Positions 1 to 6,177 of a stretch of 9,350 nt of DNA are shown here, piece by piece. Location of the stretch: assembly GCA_034433695.1 (NCBI GenBank), contig DAOUAK010000136.1, positions 1-9,350 on the forward strand, in the 5' to 3' direction. Numbering within the stretch: the first letter of the stretch is position 1; each line of letters starts with the position of its first letter. The notes below the pieces were generated by a model. That model saw only the letters and a program-made list of their open reading frames with translations. It was not told the origin of the DNA and searched no databases. The translations under genes and the position numbers were made by a program. This stretch comes from JASFBA01 sp034433695. GTDB lineage: Bacteria > Chloroflexota > Chloroflexia > DTKN01.

Positions 1-588
1 TCCTGCATCGTAGTAGGCGATGCGGGGATGGCCGGCGGAATCCAGGGCCAGGGAGGTGTACTGCCCGACGTTGCCCGTCGCATCCACCGTCTGGACAAGC
101 CATCCCCCCGGGTCTTTCCGGGCGTACTTGAGGTCGCCAGTTTCGGTATCGTAGTAGGCAACGTGGGGGCGGCCGGCGGCATCCAGGGCCAGGGAAGCGT
201 ACTGCCCCACCTTCTTGTTCGTAACCGGTTCGACATACTCCCAGTGCCACATCACCCCATCGTACCAGGCATACTTGAGGTTTTCTACGGTGGCATCGTA
301 GTAGGCGATGCGGGGGAGGTCGGAAGAATCCAGGGCCAGGGAGGCGTACTGCCCGACGTTGCCCGTCACATCCACCGCCTGGACAAGCCATCCCGTCGTG
401 CCTTTCCGGGCGTACTTGAGGTCGCCGTTTGTCGCATCGTAGTACGCGATGTGGGGGCGGCCCATCGCATCCAGGGACAGGGAGGCATATTGCCCCACAT
501 TGCCAGTGGAGTTCACCGTTTCGAGGGACCATCCTTCCCCGTCGTGGTAAGCATACTTGAGATCGCCCCATGCGGCGTCGTAGTAGGC
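1..588 (-). repeat. Tandem coding repeats, ~141-147 nt unit with 288-nt higher-order period
   Basis: Five copies of the AYYD-containing unit are visible in the coding frame. At DNA level near-identical blocks recur 288 nt apart: the CATCGTAGTAGGCGATGCGG block starts at 6 and again at 294, and the block beginning CCAGGGCCAGGGAGG shows the same offset. Two adjacent units of 47 and 49 residues therefore form an A-B pair that has been duplicated, and the array continues beyond position 1. Confidence 0.85.
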
Positions 589-795
589 CACGGCCGCCTG
601 GCGGTCGGAGGGGAAGAGGCGAAAAGAAGGGTAGGTCCCGACTCCCGGAGACGGGTCAATCGTCTCGAAGGTCCAGTCCCAACTTTCGGTCTTCCCCAGG
701 GCCGAACCCCGGACGCTGGCCGGGATGGAGGTCAGGATGAGAAGCACCAGCCCGACCGCGACAAGCATTTGCCATCCTTTTTGTCTTCTGCTCAT
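1..795 (-). CDS. Secreted 47-residue-repeat protein, N-terminal part (runs off window)
   Basis: The frame is open from an ATG at 795 to the window edge, giving 265 residues with no stop, so the C-terminus is missing. A strong Shine-Dalgarno (AAGGAGGA, 803-810) sits 7 nt upstream. Residues 1-32 look like a signal peptide: basic start (SRRQK), hydrophobic core about 10-24, possible cleavage after 'IPA' or 'GSA'. From about residue 70 the chain is tandem repeats whose core is GQYASLALD..G.P.IAYYD...GDLKYA....GW...TVD..GNV. The AYYD motif recurs at residues 70, 117, 164, 213 and 260, that is every 47-49 residues. Repeats of this kind occur in exported proteins of Chloroflexota and probably fold as a beta-propeller or similar beta-repeat, which is inference. 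No catalytic motif is visible. The gene starts 57 nt after the preceding stop with no clear promoter or terminator between, so it may be the last gene of the Tad operon. An extracellular or surface-bound binding role is the most I would suggest. Confidence 0.85.
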   Translation of the reverse strand, partial: MSRRQKGWQMLVAVGLVLLILTSIPASVRGSALGKTESWDWTFETIDPSPGVGTYPSFRLFPSDRQAAVAYYDAAWGDLKYAYHDGEGWSLETVNSTGNVGQYASLSLDAMGRPHIAYYDATNGDLKYARKGTTGWLVQAVDVTGNVGQYASLALDSSDLPRIAYYDATVENLKYAWYDGVMWHWEYVEPVTNKKVGQYASLALDAAGRPHVAYYDTETGDLKYARKDPGGWLVQTVDATGNVGQYTSLALDSAGHPRIAYYDAG

Positions 796-852
796 CTCGT
801 CTTCCTCCTTCTTATACGGAATACTCCTGCCGTCGGCCGGGTGGCGAGCCCG

Positions 853-1368
853 TTATTCGCCTGCCTCTCCCTCCTCTTCGGCAGGTGCGGGTGGGACGGA
901 CACCGGAGCAGCGCTTTGCTCCGTCCCGGTGTGAAGGCGAAAGTGCCTCCCCGGCCGGCGGATGACGGCCGGTCGCCTTGTCCCTTCCTTCTTCCGCCAG
1001 GCCACCCTTCTCACCCGTTTGCCCCGAAGACTCTTCCTCTTTCGTCCCAGGTAACGGCCGAGAGGGAGAAACACGCCCAGGGTGGATACGCCCAGGAAAG
1101 AGACCGGGGCGAGGCGACGGTTCAGCGGTGTCGGAAGGAGAAGGAGCGGTAGGGTGGCGAGGAAAAGGAGCCAGGGGAAGAGGCCGTGGACCGACAGGGC
1201 TATTCCCAGGAAGGCCAGTCCCAGGACGGCTCCCCAGAGGCGCGTCGAGTCGAGCGGCTCCCGGAGGGTGGAGGCCGTTGGGTTGCAGAGCAGATACAGG
1301 GCCAGAAGGGCCGCTCCGGCCCACAGGAGCATAGCCGAACCGAGCCAGTCTTCCTCGATCCACTTCAT
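853..1368 (-). CDS. Four-helix membrane protein with basic cytoplasmic tail, unknown function
   Basis: 171 residues starting at ATG 1368 (MKWIEEDW). The start overlaps the upstream stop as ATGA (1368-1365), which implies translational coupling and fits the lack of a good Shine-Dalgarno. Hydrophobic segments are at about residues 11-28, 44-60, 63-80 and 87-105. The remaining 65 residues are soluble: 107-147 is dense in Arg and Lys (RKRKSLRGKRVRR near 109-121), and the end is Pro/Ala/Glu-rich and acidic. By the positive-inside rule the tail should be cytoplasmic. I do not recognise a family. The frame stays open upstream to 1986, but that part is a shadow of the neighbouring membrane gene and lacks coding character. 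The coupling argues for a shared job with the DUF457-like protein encoded just before it. Confidence 0.75.
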   Translation of the reverse strand: MKWIEEDWLGSAMLLWAGAALLALYLLCNPTASTLREPLDSTRLWGAVLGLAFLGIALSVHGLFPWLLFLATLPLLLLPTPLNRRLAPVSFLGVSTLGVFLPLGRYLGRKRKSLRGKRVRRVAWRKKEGTRRPAVIRRPGRHFRLHTGTEQSAAPVSVPPAPAEEEGEAGE

Positions 1369-1919
1369 TTCCACAACCAGCCTTCCACCAGCGGCAACAG
1401 GCGCTCCGCCAGCCGCCACACCCAGACCCAACCGGTTCCCAGGAAGATCAGCCCCTCGAAGAGGCCGCCCCGGACGACGCGGCGGGTCCCCCAGGGAGGG
1501 AAATAGACCCAGCGGTAGGGGCGCAGGATGGCCAGGGGACGGATGCCGCCGTTGCAGAGGTCCAGAAGAAGGTGGGAAATCCATCCCCCCAGGAAGGCGA
1601 CGTAGAGCAGGGGAAAGTTGCCGATCCTTCCCACCCATCCTACCAGCCCCACCAGGCCTCCCAGGATGAAGAAAATCTCCAGTCCATGCCACGGCCCGCG
1701 CTCCTGGCCCAGGGCGGAAGCGCCGGCCAGGAAGGTCCCCCCGTATTCCCGGGCCCGCATCTCTCGGGCCAGCCGGGCAAAGCCATACTCCAATTCGGGA
1801 ACGGCGGCGCCGATCGCGCCGGAAAAAAGGGCTGTTTCCCAGCCGAGCGGCAATCCCACCACCAGGGCCATCCCGGCCCCGGCCGCGCCGCCGGCCGCCA
1901 GATGGGTCAACGCCTTCAT
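1365..1919 (-). CDS. YdjM/DUF457-type membrane-bound metal-dependent hydrolase-like protein
   Basis: 184 residues from ATG 1919, preceded by GGGAGGAAGGAT; an earlier in-frame start at 1961 has no advantage and lies inside the previous gene. The pattern matches the LexA-binding/YdjM inner-membrane family (PF04307-like). There is an early His (LTH, H6), a Pro-acidic loop after the first helices (PELE, 41-44), an ERGPWHG segment (H78) like the family's HRGxxHS, and SHLLLDLCNGG (115-125, H116 and D120) like the H-x3-D signature. Hydrophobic segments lie at about 10-40, 81-97, 101-120 and 153-170. Known members are integral membrane proteins of poorly defined, possibly hydrolytic activity. The loop is usually PDxD(H), and here both Asp are Glu, so the metal site is altered or weakened. 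The start overlaps the stop of the gene before it (ATGA, 1919-1916), and its own stop overlaps the start of the next gene. Confidence 0.8.
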   Translation of the reverse strand: MKALTHLAAGGAAGAGMALVVGLPLGWETALFSGAIGAAVPELEYGFARLAREMRAREYGGTFLAGASALGQERGPWHGLEIFFILGGLVGLVGWVGRIGNFPLLYVAFLGGWISHLLLDLCNGGIRPLAILRPYRWVYFPPWGTRRVVRGGLFEGLIFLGTGWVWVWRLAERLLPLVEGWLWK

Positions 1920-2725
1920 ATCCTTCCTCCCTTCGCCCGGAGCAGCCGTTCCAGGCCCCAAAGCGGGTCCACCACGGCCACCTCATACCCCTGCCGGCGC
2001 AGGGTTTCGGCTGCTACGGCCACCATAACCTCATCCTCTCCACCCAGTACAGCCGGCCCCCCCAGTTGCAGTACAACGGTTTCCAGGAGCGGGGACACAT
2101 CGGCCGGCCGTAAGGCCATCTGGCCGTGTGCCTCCGAGGCCAGCAGAGCCGGCACCTGCACCGGCAGGAGCACCCGGCGCTCCTTATGGAAGGCCTCGGC
2201 GACGACCCGGCGATAGAGCACTTCCAGCCCCGGCGAAAAGGCTTGCGGCTCGGCCATCCCCTCCGGGCCGAAGGAGGCCACCTCCCAGGCAAAGGCGCCC
2301 AGGTAAAGGGCCACACCCTCGGGAACGGGACTTGCAGCGCACACGGCGACGACGGGGGGGATGAGGTAGACCGAAGGGAAAGAGGGCGGAAGTTCCGGAG
2401 TCTTTTCCGGCGGCGGCAGGGCGACCAGGGCCGGCCGGCCTTCAGCCAGGCGGGCCAGGAGTTCCCACCATACCGTCCAGCCCTCGGCATCCCACCGGAC
2501 TACCCGCCGCACCCGAGGGCCGGCCCGCTCCAGGGCTTCCAGGCCGAGGGATTGCTCAAAGAAAACGGCCGGCATCGTCCTTCGCCCTTCCTCTGTCTGC
2601 AGGTGTAGGGTGAAAAGCCCATGGGCCAGGCAGTATTTTTCTTCCATATCTCCCCTCTTTCCTCTATGGCAACCCGGTTCTGTACCAACCCGGAACAAAG
2701 GGCCTCGATCCATATCCCTTCGCAT
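1916..2725 (-). CDS. Hypothetical protein downstream of tadC
   Basis: I do not recognise this protein. The longest form is 269 residues from ATG 2725, which has an AAGGAGG site at 2730-2736. The first 26 residues are Arg/Gly-rich and atypical. A second ATG at 2647 (MEEKYCLAHG) also has a GA-rich site just upstream and would give 243 residues, and it is a serious alternative. No signal peptide or clear membrane span is seen. Features are WTVWWELLARLAEG (83-96), a Pro-rich loop (104-118), a hydrophobic stretch (119-132), and an alternating alpha/beta-looking C-terminus (residues 205-265) with VLGGEDEVMVAVAAETLRRQGYE near 226-248. It begins 33 nt after the tadC stop and ends in an ATGA overlap with the DUF457-like gene, so it is almost surely cotranscribed with the pilus genes. 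A cytoplasmic accessory role is inference from position only. Confidence 0.75.
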   Translation of the reverse strand: MRRDMDRGPLFRVGTEPGCHRGKRGDMEEKYCLAHGLFTLHLQTEEGRRTMPAVFFEQSLGLEALERAGPRVRRVVRWDAEGWTVWWELLARLAEGRPALVALPPPEKTPELPPSFPSVYLIPPVVAVCAASPVPEGVALYLGAFAWEVASFGPEGMAEPQAFSPGLEVLYRRVVAEAFHKERRVLLPVQVPALLASEAHGQMALRPADVSPLLETVVLQLGGPAVLGGEDEVMVAVAAETLRRQGYEVAVVDPLWGLERLLRAKGGRI

Positions 2726-2758
2726 CGTTCCTCCTTCCTGCCAACCCCCGAATTTACC

Positions 2759-3364
2759 CTACTTTCCTCCCCACATCTGGGCCACGGCAAAGACGAAGGG
2801 GGCGATCATCACCACGATCATCGTCGGCAGAAGCAGCGGGATGGTCACCCCCAGAAGGCGCAAAGGTAGTACCTTGGCCTGCTCCATCAAGTAGGTGGCT
2901 TTGCGCTGGTAGGCGCGCTCCAGGTACGCCTCCAGGAGGGCGGCTATGTCTCCCCCCTCCTCCTCGGCCTGCTCCAACAGATGGAAAAGGTCCACCAGGA
3001 GCGGATCGCTCAGGTCTCCGGCCATACGATGGAGCGCCGGGTATTTGCTTTCGGCCAGGCGGGCCTGCCGCAGCGCCCCCCGGACTGCCTCGGCCAGGAA
3101 GTCATCCGGTTTCCCCGTCCGCACAGCAAACTCCAGCGCTTCCAGAACCCGGCCCCGAACCCCATATCCAACCAGGAAGTTTCCCAGAAACTCGGGTAGA
3201 TCGCGCAGGAGCGCCTTCCGCCGACTCTGCCGGCGCTGCATCTCTTCCAGGGCCTCTATCCGCCCGCGCAAACTCCTCCAGGCTTGTTGCGGCGTGATTC
3301 GGTAGGCAGCGGCGATGAGGATTCCGCCGGCAAAGAGGATAAGAAAGATGGGCCCGGTATTCAT
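2759..3364 (-). CDS. tadC: Tad pilus inner-membrane platform protein TadC (short form)
   Basis: 201 residues with the type II secretion system F (T2SSF) architecture: membrane anchor at 5-20, a basic linker (RSLRGRIEALEEMQRRQSRRK, 30-50), the helical core at about 55-160, and a strong C-terminal membrane segment at 166-195. The core includes LRDLPEFLGNFLVGYGVRG..LEALE and the acidic LLEQAEEEGGDIAALLEAYLERA (129-151), both typical of TadB/TadC. The start is ATG 3364 with AGGAGG at 3369-3374 embedded in the end of the tadB gene; only 9 nt separate the genes. TadC pairs with TadB in the cytoplasmic membrane to form the platform on which the CpaF ATPase works. Family members are usually nearer 300 residues, and here the N-terminal region before the T2SSF core is reduced to a single helix. 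Confidence 0.9.
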   Translation of the reverse strand: MNTGPIFLILFAGGILIAAAYRITPQQAWRSLRGRIEALEEMQRRQSRRKALLRDLPEFLGNFLVGYGVRGRVLEALEFAVRTGKPDDFLAEAVRGALRQARLAESKYPALHRMAGDLSDPLLVDLFHLLEQAEEEGGDIAALLEAYLERAYQRKATYLMEQAKVLPLRLLGVTIPLLLPTMIVVMIAPFVFAVAQMWGGK

Positions 3365-3373
3365 CTCTACCTC

Positions 3374-4291
3374 CTAATCCCATCGAATTTGCCGGAGCAT
3401 CCGCCGGCTCGTTACGACGACCAGTCCCTCCACCAGTAAGACGACCGCGACGATGGCCCGGCCAGGCAGCGTGCCGAAGTAAAAATCCAGGACCGAGACC
3501 CCGCTTTCCAGAACACTCCCCACGACGGCCGAAAGCGCGGCAAAGGCGGGAATCAGGAAGAGGACGACCGTCTGGGAAGTTTGCCCGTAACGGCTTTCCA
3601 CCTGCACCGTGCGGCGCACCCGTTCTCCCTGGTCGAGCCGTTCCAGGAGGATCCGCAGGGCCCGCCGCTGGGCCGGTACATCCAGCGCCTCACGGTAGAT
3701 AAGGGAGAGGAGTTCCAGGAGGGCCCGCAATCCTTTATGCACGGCCGTGCCGGCCACCTGGGAAAGGCGCTCCCCCAGGTCGGCCTGACCCCGCATCACC
3801 AGTTCCAGGAAGGCCAGTTCTTCCCGCAGGGGTGGCTTCAGGGTGTGGTAGTAACGGCGCAGGAGGGCAAAGAGCGTCCCACTGCCCACCCCCTGCCCGG
3901 CCAGGCCGGCCGAGAGGGCCTGGGTCAGCCCCTGTACCTGCTCCGAAAGCCGCTCCATCCGCTTCCGGGCCATCCGGGCAGCCACCTCTTGTCCCACCCC
4001 CAGCGCCAGGAGAGGGGAGAAGAGCAGGCCCAGCGGCCCCAGGGCCAGGAGCAAGAGACCTCCGCCGAGCACCAGCGCTACTCCCCCGGAAGCCAGCGCC
4101 GCTCCGGCCACAGCCGGGGCGGCTACAGGACCGACCAGCCACACCATGGCCTGTTCCACCCGCCCTCGTCCCCACCGCAGCATCTGGCGTGGCTCCAGTT
4201 GGGGGGACAGCAATCGCCAGGCCAGGATCAGGCCGCCCAGGACGAAAAGGGCCAGCGCCGGCCACCGCGCCGTCAACAGCAGTTGTTCCAT
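3374..4291 (-). CDS. tadB: Tad pilus inner-membrane platform protein TadB
   Basis: 305 residues, normal for TadB. The start is ATG 4291, 11 nt after the cpaF stop, with GAGGAGGAG upstream; the frame is open much further upstream but only as a shadow of cpaF. Layout: membrane segment 8-27; basic linker; paired hydrophobic segments about 55-99; T2SSF cytoplasmic helical core about 108-240 (RMERLSEQVQGLTQALSAGLAGQ, then LKPPLREELAFLELVMRGQADLGERLSQVA); membrane segments 240-262 and 278-296; a short basic end. The core motif LSEQ..GLTQALSAGLAGQG resembles the TadB 'l...l..la..lraG.sl..al' helix pair. It forms the platform with TadC, and the position cpaF-tadB-tadC is the canonical order. Confidence 0.93.
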   Translation of the reverse strand: MEQLLLTARWPALALFVLGGLILAWRLLSPQLEPRQMLRWGRGRVEQAMVWLVGPVAAPAVAGAALASGGVALVLGGGLLLLALGPLGLLFSPLLALGVGQEVAARMARKRMERLSEQVQGLTQALSAGLAGQGVGSGTLFALLRRYYHTLKPPLREELAFLELVMRGQADLGERLSQVAGTAVHKGLRALLELLSLIYREALDVPAQRRALRILLERLDQGERVRRTVQVESRYGQTSQTVVLFLIPAFAALSAVVGSVLESGVSVLDFYFGTLPGRAIVAVVLLVEGLVVVTSRRMLRQIRWD

Positions 4292-4302
4292 CGTGCTCCT
4301 CC

Positions 4303-6177
4303 TCAAGGCCATCCCGCCCGGTCGTCCTCGGCCAGAAGCAGTTCCAGGTAAAAGGCCGCTTCGGGGTGGTCCGGCCGACGACACAGGACGGAGCGGAGCA
4401 ACCGTTCTGCCCGCCCCCGGTCGTGCGGCATCCGCTCCAGCGCCAGGGCGAGCAGTTCGTCCGGTGGCAGGTGTTCTTCCCGCGCCTTCCAGAGGAGCCG
4501 CTCTGCTTCTTCGACCACCTCCGGGTGTCGGGCGCGGGTGGCTTCTTCCATAAGCCACTCCAGGCGGGCCAGGTCCCCTCGCTCGGCCGCCCGCCGGGAC
4601 TCCTCCAGCAGCCGGCCGGCCTGCTCCTCCCTTTCTTTTTCTTCGGCCTGCCGGCCGGCCTGAACCTGTTCGTAAAGCCGCCGGGCAACTTCGTCCTCCG
4701 GGGAAAGACCCAACACCTCGTTCAGCACCACCTCCGCTTCCCTCCATTCTCCACTGCGGACCATAGCCGCGGCCGAAGCGAGAAGGCGTTCCACCTCCGC
4801 CTTTTGTTCGGCCTCCAGTCGGTCGGCGGGGGAAGCGGTTTCGGCCTCGACGTAGGCGGACTGAAGCGCTTGAAGGCGGGGGCAACTTTCTGCCAGGCGT
4901 TCCCAGACCACCTCCTCGCCTTCCCCGGTGAGGTGTACCTGCCCCCGGAAGACCGGGTGAAGCCGCCAGCCTCCTTCCACGACCTCGACTTCGGCCATCT
5001 CCCGGACATAACGCCGGCCACTCTGGGGGGATTGCTCCAGGAGCACCACGATGTGCACCGAGCGGGCCACGGCCTGGCGGAGTTCGGCCGGCGTGGCTCC
5101 CACAAAGAGGTCGCTGAAGCGGGAAGAGCGTGCCAGCCGGGCCAGCCGACGTAGGGCCTCCTCGGCGTCGTCGGTGTGGATGGTTGTCCCCCCGCCCCGT
5201 ACCCCGGCGGAGATACCGTGCAGGATGGCCGCCGCTTCCGGCCCCTTGGTTTCCCCCACCACCAGGCTGATCACCCCCATCTTCAGCGTGCGCATGGCCA
5301 CCGCCTCCAGGGAGTTGGGCGAGGCCGGGTCGTCGGAACCTTCCAGGAGCGTTATGAGCGGATGCACCCCTTCCTTGCGGATCTCTGTGCCCTGCTGGAC
5401 GACGACGATGTGGGCCTGTGGGGGAAAGAGGGAAAGAATCATCTCCAGGAAGGCCGTCTTGCCCGCGCCGCTGGGGCCGGCCACCAGGAAAAAGGCCCGG
5501 GCTCGCGCCATCCGGCGCAGGTAAGCCCCCACCTCTTCGTTCAAGGTGCCGTAGGACAGAAGCATCTCCAAAGAAAAGGGGGTGCGGGCCCGTCGCCGGA
5601 TAAAGATTTGCGGGATTTCCTCGAAGGGCATAAGGATCAGGCGGGAGCCGTCGGCCAGTTGCACCTGGGCCACCGGCTCCTTGCGGCTGACTCCCTGCCC
5701 CCCCAGTTCGGCCAGGCGAACCGCCAGCCGGCGTACCTCCTCTTCCCCGCCGGGGAAGTTCACCAGGCGACACAGCCTCCGGCCGGCCCGCTCCAGCAGC
5801 ACCGTCTGGGGGTCGATCAATTTGACCTCGGTGACTTCGGGGTCGGCCAGAAAAGGCTGCAGGGGGCCGAAGCCGGCCACCTCTCCGTAGAGGTAGGCGA
5901 CCAGGCTTTCTCCCCCCTGCGAAAGGAGGGCCACCTGGTTATGCTCCAGCCAGTCCCGGATGGCCCGACGGATGGTCCGTTCCCGCTGCGAGGGCTCCGC
6001 CAGCGGGTGGAGGATATCCGCCGGCACGGCCTCCAGGAGGTGCAGCCGGAGTTCCTCCAACAGAGCACTCGGGAGGTCCTGCCGCCACCTGCGGCTGCGG
6101 ACTTGCAGGAGGGCCGGCCCCAGGGCATCCTGCGGGCGCACTCCCAGGGTGCGGGTGGTGTAGGCCGGCCGTCCCAT
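4303..6177 (-). CDS. cpaF: Tad secretion ATPase CpaF/TadA with C-terminal TPR-like extension
   Basis: 624 residues from ATG 6177. This hexameric GspE/VirB11-class ATPase powers pilus assembly at the inner face of the membrane. The N-terminal all-helical region is followed by the NTD (VAYLYGEVAGFGPLQPFLADPEVTEV, about 93-118; ADGSRL 175-180; IRRRARTPFSLEML 193-206). In the catalytic domain I see Walker A GPSGAGKT (234-241), Walker B-region VVGETKGPEA (306-315) with E309, and a His box TTIHTD (331-336). The Asp box is odd: IVVVQQGTEI (257-266) where the family has IxxxEDxxEL, so two acidic residues are Gln. The usual RPD before VGE is also absent. Typical CpaF ends near 430-500 residues; here residues about 430-624 add a helical extension with at least two TPR-like units (465-507 and 585-615) around a charged coiled-coil stretch (508-570). 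It overlaps cpaE by TGATG. The family call is certain. The fusion is seen directly, but the function of the tail is unknown. Confidence 0.95.
   Translation of the reverse strand: MGRPAYTTRTLGVRPQDALGPALLQVRSRRWRQDLPSALLEELRLHLLEAVPADILHPLAEPSQRERTIRRAIRDWLEHNQVALLSQGGESLVAYLYGEVAGFGPLQPFLADPEVTEVKLIDPQTVLLERAGRRLCRLVNFPGGEEEVRRLAVRLAELGGQGVSRKEPVAQVQLADGSRLILMPFEEIPQIFIRRRARTPFSLEMLLSYGTLNEEVGAYLRRMARARAFFLVAGPSGAGKTAFLEMILSLFPPQAHIVVVQQGTEIRKEGVHPLITLLEGSDDPASPNSLEAVAMRTLKMGVISLVVGETKGPEAAAILHGISAGVRGGGTTIHTDDAEEALRRLARLARSSRFSDLFVGATPAELRQAVARSVHIVVLLEQSPQSGRRYVREMAEVEVVEGGWRLHPVFRGQVHLTGEGEEVVWERLAESCPRLQALQSAYVEAETASPADRLEAEQKAEVERLLASAAAMVRSGEWREAEVVLNEVLGLSPEDEVARRLYEQVQAGRQAEEKEREEQAGRLLEESRRAAERGDLARLEWLMEEATRARHPEVVEEAERLLWKAREEHLPPDELLALALERMPHDRGRAERLLRSVLCRRPDHPEAAFYLELLLAEDDRAGWP

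Noticed and set aside
1..588. CRISPR array
   Set aside because: The repeats are in-frame protein-coding units with diverged copies, not short identical repeats with unique spacers.
28..1152. Long plus-strand frame of 374 codons
   Set aside because: It is the antisense of the secreted repeat protein: the repeats produce a matching open frame on the other strand. It then runs through two minus-strand genes with no coding sense and has no ribosome site.
1369..1986. N-terminal extension of the four-helix membrane protein
   Set aside because: It overlaps the DUF457-like gene in a different frame, lacks hydrophobic or family features, and the ATG at 1368 sits in an ATGA coupling site.
4292..5773. 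Minus-strand frame upstream of and continuous with tadB (would make a 799-residue protein)
   Set aside because: The extra part is Gly/Arg/Pro-rich shadow translation of cpaF in another frame. The tadB start at 4291 has its own ribosome site and family-typical N-terminus.
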